7,124 nucleotides of DNA from Bacteroidales bacterium (GTDB lineage Bacteria; Bacteroidota; Bacteroidia; Bacteroidales; PUMT01), in NCBI GenBank assembly GCA_007132365.1, contig SLOS01000091.1:1-7124 (forward strand), given 5' to 3'. The first letter of the stretch is position 1. Every line of letters begins with the position of its first letter. Of this stretch, positions 1-5,876 are shown piece after piece. The translations under genes and the position numbers were made by a program. The notes below the pieces were generated by a model. That model was not told where the DNA came from and searched no databases. It saw nothing but the letters and a program-made list of their open reading frames with translations.

Positions 1-419
1 CTGTTGCTTCCCCTGGTAAGCTGAAAAGCATTATCCCTGTAGGATACCAGTTTCTGCCTGCCGGGTGAAATCTCCCACAACTCTCCTTTTATTCCGTTCC
101 AGGTCAGATCCGTCCTTGCAGGCAACCTTTCAAGCCTGGCCCCGGGAATGCCATACCACTGTAACTTATCATAAATGTATGCTGCCTCGTAATAAATGTT
201 CCGGTACTCTTCGGGCCTCCTGTTTTTCGTGTAGCCGCCTGTTTCCATTATTGTCTTAAAGGCTGTTTCACCCGAAGCCTCCCCGATTATTTCATCCATA
301 TATTCAGACGGCAGCAGGGTCCAGTAGTACCATGGTGTATACTGACTCCAGGTAACAGATGACAAGGCGCAAAACAGAGAAATAAATAGCAGTTGAACCA
401 GGAATTTTAATTTAGTCAT
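1..419 (-). CDS. secreted M28-family-like peptidase, N-terminal part only
   Basis: This is the start of a gene that reads off the left edge; 139 complete codons are visible from an ATG at 417-419, with no stop. Residues 1-26 form a Sec signal peptide: two lysines, then a hydrophobic run (FLVQLLFISLFCALSS), with likely cleavage near the Trp-Ser-Gln. The mature part begins with a Trp/Tyr-rich stretch, followed by 'IIGEASGE', a 'TGGYTKNR' element, 'KLQWYGIPGARLERLP' and 'GELWEISPGRQKLVSY'. From memory, this series of motifs matches the N-terminal region of large exported M28-type (aminopeptidase, PA-domain containing) proteins of Bacteroidota and Ignavibacteria. The metal-binding catalytic domain would lie outside the window, so peptidase activity is inferred from family resemblance. 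The protein would act in the periplasm or outside the cell. It is divergent from the NlpC/P60 gene. No Shine-Dalgarno box precedes the ATG. Confidence 0.62.
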   Translation of the reverse strand, partial: MTKLKFLVQLLFISLFCALSSVTWSQYTPWYYWTLLPSEYMDEIIGEASGETAFKTIMETGGYTKNRRPEEYRNIYYEAAYIYDKLQWYGIPGARLERLPARTDLTWNGIKGELWEISPGRQKLVSYRDNAFQLTRGSN

Positions 420-562
420 GAAGATCTGATTTGATTGTAACCCTAATAAAAATAATGAAAATTTATAATATTGTGTATTTTTAAAAAACAACTTTGAAAA
501 ACTATTGGTTCAAGTTTTCCGCCATAAATATCATTTATTTTTTTAATAACTATACTTAATAT

Positions 563-580
563 GGGTGAAACACCCCTTTT
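563..580 (+). promoter_or_regulatory. short GC-rich dyad in the divergent spacer
   Basis: A perfect 5-bp inverted repeat with a 3-base loop, GGGTG-AAA-CACCC (563-575), is followed on the plus strand by CTTTT. It is the only GC-rich patch in the 235-base AT-rich spacer (420-654) between the M28-like gene (leftward) and the NlpC/P60 gene (rightward). It lies about 80 bases upstream of the NlpC/P60 start and about 145 bases upstream of the M28-like start. It could be an operator or a leader hairpin. It resembles a minimal terminator only on the plus strand, where no upstream gene in the window needs one. I found no exact Bacteroidota promoter box (TAnnTTTG) in this spacer for either direction. 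A stem of 5 bp can arise by chance. Confidence 0.25.
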
Positions 581-654
581 AAATCTTACAAATATGAGCA
601 TAAAAGTCACATCTGCTGAATATTATATATTTAAACACGAGCCAAAATAATAAA

Positions 655-1227
655 ATGGAAAAACATTGTAAAAGCGGAGGGAAACTCATTATTCTTTTAA
701 TTGCTGCCAGTCAGCTACTTAACACCTTTTGCTCCAGGCATATTTTTCCTGAACCATCTTTCCATAACATCGAAAGCGGGTCTGAAGAAAGAAAGTTAAA
801 AGATTTTCTGGATGCAGGGACCGGTAAAAGTTTAAATCTGAACAATACCAGTGCCACTGAAATCATCAGGACTGCGCAACTGTACCTCGGCGTTCCTCAT
901 TGCATGGGTGGTAAAACCTTGAAATGTATGGATTGCTCAGGATTACTGGTGACGGTTTTTGAACAGCACGGCATTCATCTTCCCCATAACTCGGAAGAAC
1001 AGGCAAGGTATGGGAAAATCCTTGCCGGAATGGATGAACTTATAGAGGGCGACCTGGTGTTCTTTATCAGATCATACAGAACACATCGCCTGATAACCCA
1101 TTCAGGCATTTACATCGGGGATAATAAATTTATCCACGCCTCTTCCCGGCAGGGTGTAACAATCACCTCATTAAACGATCCCTGGTGGAATGAGAAGTAT
1201 ATTTTCGGCACCAGGATATTTGAATAA
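655..1227 (+). CDS. exported NlpC/P60 family (C40) cysteine peptidase
   Basis: The 190-residue product is a small cell-wall hydrolase of the NlpC/P60 fold. Known members cleave peptidoglycan stem peptides, usually the gamma-D-Glu to diamino-acid bond. Residues about 10-25 are a hydrophobic export signal. Cys26 follows it, but 'NTFC' is a poor lipobox because of the Phe at -1, so lipidation is doubtful. Residues about 30-65 are a linker and 68-190 the catalytic domain. The catalytic Cys94 lies in 'MDCSGLL', His149 in 'THSGIYIG' and the third polar residue His161 in 'FIHASS'. 'LPHNSEEQARYG' and 'EGDLVFF' are also typical of the family. Two more cysteines, Cys83 and Cys91, sit just before the nucleophile where most relatives have Tyr and Gly. 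The length suits a single-domain Spr/NlpC-type protein without SH3 domains. It is monocistronic, facing DoxX tail to tail with a 53-base gap. The ATG follows an A-rich leader without a Shine-Dalgarno box. Confidence 0.9.
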   Translation: MEKHCKSGGKLIILLIAASQLLNTFCSRHIFPEPSFHNIESGSEERKLKDFLDAGTGKSLNLNNTSATEIIRTAQLYLGVPHCMGGKTLKCMDCSGLLVTVFEQHGIHLPHNSEEQARYGKILAGMDELIEGDLVFFIRSYRTHRLITHSGIYIGDNKFIHASSRQGVTITSLNDPWWNEKYIFGTRIFE

Positions 1228-1280
1228 TTCCATTTATAAAAAGTGTATCTACTGGATTTTAATTGTGCAAACAAGTCTTA

Positions 1281-1760
1281 TTATGTAAATAATGACCTGA
1301 ATTTCTTGGTTAATAAAAGGTCGATTGACCATCTACCACCTCCCCTGATCAGGAGGAAGAGGCTTCCAAGCCACATGGCAAAGTCGGTACGCATCTCATG
1401 GGTCATACTCCAAAACCCGTAAGTCCGCAGTTCCCTCAGCACAAAGGGTCCGAAGCTTTCCGCGAAAGCGATCGGAATCTTTGTAACAACAATCGCTACA
1501 GTCATATTTATCAGCATGGCAATGGCTGCCGGCCTGGTAAGAAGTCCGGTCAGCAGTGAAATACCACAAAGGATCTCAAAAATACCCACAAAAGGTCCGA
1601 TAAATTCGGGATTGGGAAATCCCATGCCCTCAAAACGGCCAGCTCCTCTCATAGCAGGATAAAGGAATTTCTGGATTCCCTCTGAAAGGAACACCGCTCC
1701 CACCATTATCCGGATTATAATCGTAGTCCTTTCGTTTCTGGTCGAAAAGATTTTATACAT
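1281..1760 (-). CDS. DoxX family integral membrane protein
   Basis: The 159-residue protein has four hydrophobic helices, at roughly residues 12-35, 52-73, 76-95 and 126-140, the layout of the DoxX family. Supporting marks are the glycine-rich first helix ending in 'SEGIQKF', the 'GIFEILCGISLLTGLLTRPAA' type second/third helix pair, and the C-terminal 'GGGRWSIDLLL', close to the family's usual 'GxGxxSLD' ending. A polar loop at about 96-125 separates helices 3 and 4. Members sit in the cytoplasmic membrane. Some are linked to thiosulfate:quinone oxidoreductase or to oxidative-stress complexes, but most have no assigned substrate and the sequence does not settle this one. The gene diverges from the AcuI-like reductase over 177 bases, which may mean shared control of two redox-related genes. 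The start ATG (1758-1760) is preceded by AT-rich sequence without a ribosome-binding box. Confidence 0.85.
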   Translation of the reverse strand: MYKIFSTRNERTTIIIRIMVGAVFLSEGIQKFLYPAMRGAGRFEGMGFPNPEFIGPFVGIFEILCGISLLTGLLTRPAAIAMLINMTVAIVVTKIPIAFAESFGPFVLRELRTYGFWSMTHEMRTDFAMWLGSLFLLIRGGGRWSIDLLLTKKFRSLFT

Positions 1761-1819
1761 TTGGAATCGATGTTATTAGTATTATTATTAAACAATTATT
1801 GCTCAATTTAGTTTATTTT

Positions 1820-1841
1820 TTGCCGGAACAGTACCGGTCAA
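1820..1841. promoter_or_regulatory. imperfect GC-rich dyad between DoxX and reductase genes
   Basis: TTG-CCGG (1820-1826) and CCGG-T-CAA (1834-1841) form an inverted repeat of 7 bp with a single unpaired T, around a 7-base centre. It stands out in the AT-rich divergent spacer 1761-1937. It lies about 60 bases upstream of the DoxX start and about 96 bases upstream of the reductase start, a reasonable place for an operator serving both genes. It is not a plausible terminator, since both genes read away from it. A weak promoter-like pair for the reductase (TTG at 1867-1869, TAATTTCA at 1889-1896, matching 4 of 6 fixed positions of TAnnTTTG) lies downstream. Function is inferred from position and symmetry only. 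Confidence 0.3.
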
Positions 1842-1937
1842 TTTATCTGTACTTAATCATGATCAGTTGAATGATAGTATATGAAATATAATTTCATTAT
1901 TTAGAAAATATTATATCGCTCTCAACATACGATAACA

Positions 1938-2936
1938 ATGATCAATAAAGAATACCGGGCCCTGAGGGTTTATGAAAATGCTGATGGGGATTTTGAAAGA
2001 AGGATAGAGACCCTGAATACCCTTGACCTGCCCCCTGATGAAGTGCTTGTCAGAGTAAAATATTCGGGTATAAATTATAAGGACGCCCTCTCTGCTTACG
2101 GTAATAAAGGGGTTACCAGGCAATATCCGTTTACACCGGGCATTGATGCGGCCGGGGTTGTGGAAGAGAGCAGCTCGCCATTATTTAACCCGGGTGATAA
2201 GGTAATTACAGGTGGATATGATCTTGGTATGAATACCCCGGGAGGATTCGGTGAGTATATAAGAGTTCCTGCATCATGGATCGTGCCCCTGCCGGACTGG
2301 ATGACACTCAGGGAAAGTATGATTATTGGCGGCAGGGGATTTACGGCAGCCATGTCGGTGATGAACCTTGTCAGGCAGGGTGTGAAACCGGGGGACGGGC
2401 CGGTTCTGGTAACAGGAGCCGCAGGGGGAGTTGGAAGCTGGGCTGTCCTTATACTGAAAAAGCTTGGGTATACTGTTATTGCGGGTACTTCCAGCATTGA
2501 TGATTCTGCTGAGTTCATTAAAAAACTAGGAGCGGACAGCCATGTGGACAGGTCCGTAATTGATGACAGGTCCGCCAAAGCCATAATGAAATGGAAATGG
2601 GCAGGAGCAATTGAAAATGTGGGTGGCAATGTTTTATCCACTGCGTTGAGGGCCTGCAAGCCGGGGGGTACTGTCACCTGTTGCGGGAATATCTTCTCTC
2701 CGGAGCTTAAGATGACAGTTTATCCGTTTATCCTTAACGGTGTCAGGCTTATAGGAATTTCAGCCCAGAACACTCCGCTGGACATAAGGAAAGAAGTATG
2801 GAACAAATTTAAGGAGGAGTACAGGGTTGAATTGCCCGGAATAGTCAGGGAGATCTCTCTTGATGAACTGCCAGGTGCCCTTGAGGTGGTAATAAACAAA
2901 AAAAACAGGGGTCAGGTACTCTTAAAACATGATTGA
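1938..2936 (+). CDS. acuI: YhdH/AcuI-type NADPH-dependent MDR oxidoreductase
   Basis: The 332-residue protein is a zinc-free medium-chain dehydrogenase/reductase. It matches the YhdH/YhfP/AcuI group, whose best-known member reduces acrylyl-CoA to propionyl-CoA with NADPH and so detoxifies acrylyl-CoA. Residues 1-120 form the GroES-like domain, with 'SGINYKDALSAYG' and 'PFTPGIDAAGVV'. The Rossmann domain carries 'VTGAAGGVGSWAV' (158-170). 'WAGAIENVGG' (221-230), 'PFILNGVRLIGI' (263-274) and the C-terminal 'GQVLLK' all align with remembered E. coli YhdH. The length is close to the family's (about 324-330). The usual MDR zinc ligands are absent. The normally conserved loop 'IIGTAGFTA' reads 'IIGGRGFTA' here (129-137). 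The ATG is fixed by an in-frame TAG 36 bases upstream (1902-1904). It is monocistronic, divergent from DoxX and convergent with trmJ. The family is secure; the exact substrate (acrylyl-CoA, another enoyl-CoA or a quinone) is not. Confidence 0.85.
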   Translation: MINKEYRALRVYENADGDFERRIETLNTLDLPPDEVLVRVKYSGINYKDALSAYGNKGVTRQYPFTPGIDAAGVVEESSSPLFNPGDKVITGGYDLGMNTPGGFGEYIRVPASWIVPLPDWMTLRESMIIGGRGFTAAMSVMNLVRQGVKPGDGPVLVTGAAGGVGSWAVLILKKLGYTVIAGTSSIDDSAEFIKKLGADSHVDRSVIDDRSAKAIMKWKWAGAIENVGGNVLSTALRACKPGGTVTCCGNIFSPELKMTVYPFILNGVRLIGISAQNTPLDIRKEVWNKFKEEYRVELPGIVREISLDELPGALEVVINKKNRGQVLLKHD

Positions 2937-2970
2937 GAAACCAGCCCTTAAAATTCATTGGTCTTCATTT
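2937..2970 (+). terminator. weak possible terminator between reductase and trmJ
   Basis: Directly after the reductase stop codon, GAAACCA (2937-2943) can pair with TGGT-C-TTC (2959-2966), giving a 7-bp stem with one bulged C and a 15-base loop. ATTTTAATCTTT follows. The two genes meet tail to tail here with a 33-base gap, so a transcription stop is expected. The stem is AT-rich and bulged, and its downstream T-run overlaps the trmJ stop, so support is modest. Confidence 0.3.
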
Positions 2971-3701
2971 TAATCTTTCAGCGCCTCGTGCAACCGGGAA
3001 CAAACAGACAATAATAATCCCGCGTCCTTATCCCCTACCGCCTCAAGCCTCTCCAGGATACGGCAGTAAACGGCACTCTCATTATCATAACCGATAACCC
3101 GTAAAAGTTCTCCGGCCGATTTGCGAAGGTGCCGGAATTTGGCTCTGGCAGGCATTTTCGTATCCCATCCCGCTTTCGCGGAAAGGTTCGCAGAACTATT
3201 TGCAATCGTTTTAAAATCAAAATTTTTAATCTCTGACAATTCCCAGGCATAAACCATGACTGCCTGGGCAAGATTAAGGGAAGGATATCTCCCATACATG
3301 GGGATACCGGAAAAAACATTGCACAGCTTAAGCTCCCGGTTGGTGAGGCCCGATTCCTCGCGCCCGAAAACCAGGGCCACATTTTCTATCATTTCAGATT
3401 TGCTGTTAACAAGTCCTGCAATTTCATTGCATAAATAGTAATCAGCATGCACCCTGCGCTTCTTTGCAGTTGTACCTATTACCAGGTCCATTCCTGTAAC
3501 GGCTTCCTGGAGGGTATCAAATACCCTGATCCCATCAAGCACATCAGATGAACCATGAGCCAGCCATCTGGCTTCGTTCCGGAGATGGGCCTTCGAGTTA
3601 ACCAATACAAGACTGTCAAAACCCATAGTCTTCAGGGCGCGGGCACTCGATCCGACATTTTCAGCTACAGCTGGCTCAACTAATATGAACGTGTACCTCA
3701 T
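2970..3701 (-). CDS. trmJ: tRNA (Cm32/Um32) 2'-O-methyltransferase TrmJ
   Basis: The 243-residue protein is a SPOUT-class (TrmH superfamily) RNA methyltransferase. TrmJ methylates the 2'-OH of residue 32 in the anticodon loop of certain tRNAs using S-adenosylmethionine. All three SPOUT motifs are visible: motif 1 'ENVGSSARALKTMGF' (14-28) with the conserved Asn and Arg, motif 2 'ALVFGREESGLTNREL' (109-124), and motif 3 'YPSLNLAQAVMVYAWEL' (139-155), where the knot forms and cofactor binds. 'ASDV'-like and 'GTTAKKR' elements also fit. The C-terminal tail (about 170-243) is helical and matches the extension of E. coli TrmJ (246 residues), favouring TrmJ over shorter TrmL or longer TrmH/RlmB types. 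The thioesterase gene ends 19 bases before the ATG, so both are probably on one transcript. An AGAAG stretch about 10-15 bases upstream could be a weak ribosome-binding site. Confidence 0.88.
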   Translation of the reverse strand: MRYTFILVEPAVAENVGSSARALKTMGFDSLVLVNSKAHLRNEARWLAHGSSDVLDGIRVFDTLQEAVTGMDLVIGTTAKKRRVHADYYLCNEIAGLVNSKSEMIENVALVFGREESGLTNRELKLCNVFSGIPMYGRYPSLNLAQAVMVYAWELSEIKNFDFKTIANSSANLSAKAGWDTKMPARAKFRHLRKSAGELLRVIGYDNESAVYCRILERLEAVGDKDAGLLLSVCSRLHEALKD

Positions 3702-3720
3702 TTTTCATAACTTCTGAAAT

Positions 3721-4470
3721 TCAAAATTCAACTTCCGCCCTGAATGCTGTATTGCCTGTACCAAGGTTCAGCCCTTCAAAAAGATAAACTGAGCCTCCGT
3801 CATGACTCCTGGTAAGCCTTATTTTTTCACCCGGCATTATCTCTTTCATCATATTAAGTGAAAGCTTTGAAAGGTAATTATTCCTGTGAAATTCAACCGG
3901 GAAGGTATCCATCATCCAGTCCACATATCTTGTGGTGTTAACATGGCCATTCAGATCTATATCATAATAGCCGGATATAACATCAAAGCTATCTCCTTCA
4001 CTGACAGGAAATAACTTTTTAGGAGGTTCAGCTATACCATGTTTATCTTTCAGGTGAACGAAATACTCTGCATGGATCCCATCTATTTTGTTAAGCTTCT
4101 TCGTTTCCAGATCGACAGCAAGCCATCCTGATGTGGCCCTTCCTGCAATATTCCGTTCTGCATCCCTGATCAGGTAGTCCCTCAGATACAGAATCCGTTC
4201 GACATTCTTGGGCCATGTTTCAACCTCTGCCATTTCATGCCATTTAAATGGCCTGTATAATTCAAATGTCAACCTGCTCAAAACCCAGTAAAGATTCTGC
4301 TGCCGTATTCCGCCATAGCCGAAACCAAGGCTGTCAGCAGAATTGATCGCGGACTGGATAAGGAAGTTAACTGCAGCACCCGGGCGCAGTCGTGCAAACA
4401 TATCCGTATCAGCAGAGGTTACTTTGAACTTCCAGGCTGAAGTCAGATTATTTTCGGTTAATTCACTCAT
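3721..4470 (-). CDS. acyl-ACP thioesterase (FatA/FatB-like)
   Basis: The 249-residue protein is a double hot-dog acyl-acyl carrier protein thioesterase. It hydrolyses acyl-ACP in the cytoplasm to end fatty acid elongation and release free fatty acid. The N-terminal hot-dog half (about 12-135) has 'SADTDMFARLRP' and 'YWVLSRLTFELYRP'. The C-terminal half (about 155-249) carries the catalytic 'DIDLNGHVNTTRYVDW', with Asp172, Asn174 and His176 in the D-x-N-x-H pattern of plant FatA/FatB. Glu210 in 'MMKEIMPGE' aligns with the glutamate of the plant 'REC' motif; the following plant Cys is Ile here, as is common in bacterial members as I recall. There is no transit or signal peptide, as expected for a bacterial enzyme. 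It is the first gene of a likely two-gene unit with trmJ. The ATG follows an AT-rich leader with AAGAA about 8-12 bases upstream. Chain-length preference cannot be read from the sequence. Confidence 0.88.
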   Translation of the reverse strand: MSELTENNLTSAWKFKVTSADTDMFARLRPGAAVNFLIQSAINSADSLGFGYGGIRQQNLYWVLSRLTFELYRPFKWHEMAEVETWPKNVERILYLRDYLIRDAERNIAGRATSGWLAVDLETKKLNKIDGIHAEYFVHLKDKHGIAEPPKKLFPVSEGDSFDVISGYYDIDLNGHVNTTRYVDWMMDTFPVEFHRNNYLSKLSLNMMKEIMPGEKIRLTRSHDGGSVYLFEGLNLGTGNTAFRAEVEF

Positions 4471-4566
4471 TATAATGGTTCTTTTTACGACTTATTTTTA
4501 TAGGCTAAATTGTTAAAAATCCCCGACCTTGTATATTGTTATGATTATCAAATGTTACCGGATCTG

Positions 4567-5718
4567 TTATCTCCTTAGCCTGACTGATCTGCCCGTGCGT
4601 ATAGATTCATAAACAGCATCAACAACGATCATGTCCCTCAGCCCCTCCTCACCGGGAACCCGCACCGGCAGACCGGCCATAAAGTTTTCGGCATCCTCAT
4701 CCATCTGTACAGCCTGCTGGTTGATCTGCGGGAAATTCAGTTCTTCCCTGCTGGTCCGTCCCGATATACTGCGGTAAGATGAAAAAGGGCGAAGCTCAAA
4801 CCATCCCTTTTCCGCGAAAGCGTAAAGATGGTCGAAACTGGCGTGGAAACCAGTATCGAGGCTGGCCACAGTGCCTCCTGGAAATTCCAGCTGAAATGTT
4901 GTGGCCTCATCCACACCCTCATAACGACCGGGACGGGTAATAAATGTCTGCGCTGTTACCGAAACCGGCTCCTCACCTGTCACATACCTGGCAGCCTGAA
5001 GGGGGTATACACCCATATCCATCATTGCTCCGCCCCCCATTTCCCTGTCCCACCGCCAGCCCTCAAAAGTGGTGGCCCTCCAGGCAGCCCCGCAGCTTAT
5101 GTGTAAAACATTACCAAAAACCTTCTCCTGCCCCAGGCGCATTACCTCCTGTGTGTGAGGCTCATAATGCAAACGATAACCAATTGACAGTCCTACACCA
5201 TTCTCCCTGCAGGCTGCTATCATCTCTACACACTCCTGGGCATTAAGTGCCATGGGCTTTTCGCAGATGACATGCTTGCCCGCATTTGCCGCCCGTATTG
5301 TAAATTCCTTGTGCATGGAATTGGGCAATACCACATACACGATGTCAATATCGCGGTTTGTGGCTATCTCATCAAAATTGTCATAGTTGTAGATATTCTT
5401 TTTCGGAATATTGTACTTCTCTGCCCAGAGCTTTTCATTATCCATCGTACCGGTAACCATACCGGCCAGGTAAGCGATTTTGGTCTCCTGAAGCGCAGGC
5501 GCCAGCTGGTTGGCACTGTAATTCCCCAGTCCGATCAGTGCAATTCCGGCTCTCTTATGTTTTCCGGTCAGTATACCTGGAATGGAATATTCAGCAGATG
5601 CCGGATGAGCACCCCTGAAAGCCGAAAGTCCCTGAGCAGCAAGTGAACCGGCAACTCCCAGGGCAGAAACCCTGAGAAACTCCCTTCTACTGCCTTTTAT
5701 GTTTTTCCTGTTTTCCAT
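4567..5718 (-). CDS. Tat-exported Gfo/Idh/MocA oxidoreductase, GFOR-like
   Basis: The 383-residue protein begins with a twin-arginine signal ('SRREFLRVSALG', Arg11-Arg12, hydrophobic to about 33, 'PASA' near 39-42), so it is probably exported folded with its cofactor. Residues about 56-175 are the Rossmann domain: 'ALIGLGNYSANQLAPAL', 'NIYNYDNFDEIA', 'VYVVLPNSMHKE' and 'KHVICEKPMAL', with Lys154 of the EKP motif as the usual catalytic lysine. The C-terminal domain has 'GGGAMMDMGVYPLQAARYV', with Asp234 and Tyr238 in active-site positions, and ends in 'PVRVPGEEGLRDM' and 'YESIRTGRSV'. These features follow Zymomonas glucose-fructose oxidoreductase closely. That enzyme keeps NADP tightly bound and couples oxidation of one sugar to reduction of another. 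The sugar used here is unknown and a plain sugar dehydrogenase is possible. The gene lies 96 bases upstream of the thioesterase and 158 bases downstream of the phosphoesterase, all on the minus strand; co-transcription is uncertain. Confidence 0.88.
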   Translation of the reverse strand: MENRKNIKGSRREFLRVSALGVAGSLAAQGLSAFRGAHPASAEYSIPGILTGKHKRAGIALIGLGNYSANQLAPALQETKIAYLAGMVTGTMDNEKLWAEKYNIPKKNIYNYDNFDEIATNRDIDIVYVVLPNSMHKEFTIRAANAGKHVICEKPMALNAQECVEMIAACRENGVGLSIGYRLHYEPHTQEVMRLGQEKVFGNVLHISCGAAWRATTFEGWRWDREMGGGAMMDMGVYPLQAARYVTGEEPVSVTAQTFITRPGRYEGVDEATTFQLEFPGGTVASLDTGFHASFDHLYAFAEKGWFELRPFSSYRSISGRTSREELNFPQINQQAVQMDEDAENFMAGLPVRVPGEEGLRDMIVVDAVYESIRTGRSVRLRR

Positions 5719-5876
5719 ATCCTGAAGTTTTGATTATTGAGAACAATAATACAGATACTTCCTAAACCTGAACAAGTTACCAATATCTGAAATAAAATGC
5801 AAGCAGCCGTGAAGGCATCCCGGCAGGTAAAGCTTTCTATTACAGCGATATTAAAGTAATCAGGCTAAATGAGGCT

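Noticed and set aside
65..259. 64-codon plus-strand frame near the left edge
   Set aside because: It is antisense to the M28-like gene, whose signal peptide and motifs explain this stretch.
420..654. Search for Bacteroidota promoter boxes (TTG, about 19 bases, TAnnTTTG) in the divergent spacer
   Set aside because: Only partial matches were found on either strand, so no promoter is annotated.
715..735. Lipoprotein signal at Cys26 of the NlpC/P60 protein
   Set aside because: Residues before the cysteine (Asn-Thr-Phe) do not fit a lipobox, especially Phe at -1. A Sec signal is likely, but lipidation is not supported.
1886..1916. ATATAAT...ATTATAT inverted repeat just upstream of the reductase gene
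   Set aside because: It is made almost entirely of A and T in AT-rich DNA, so such symmetry is expected by chance.
2096..2677. 193-codon open frame on the minus strand within the reductase gene
   Set aside because: It is antisense to a well-supported gene, its Pro/Ser/Thr-rich product has no recognisable motif, and it follows from codon bias on the opposite strand.
4828..5246. Two overlapping plus-strand frames rich in Pro, Ser and His
   Set aside because: They are antisense shadows of the GFOR-like gene with low-complexity translation.
5272..5646. 124-codon plus-strand open frame opposite the GFOR-like gene
   Set aside because: It lies wholly antisense to a protein with clear family motifs, and its own product shows no domain or signal.
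5839..5860. ATTAC...GTAAT inverted repeat after the phosphoesterase gene
   Set aside because: It is a five-base AT-rich stem with a 12-base loop and no following T-run, too weak to call a terminator.
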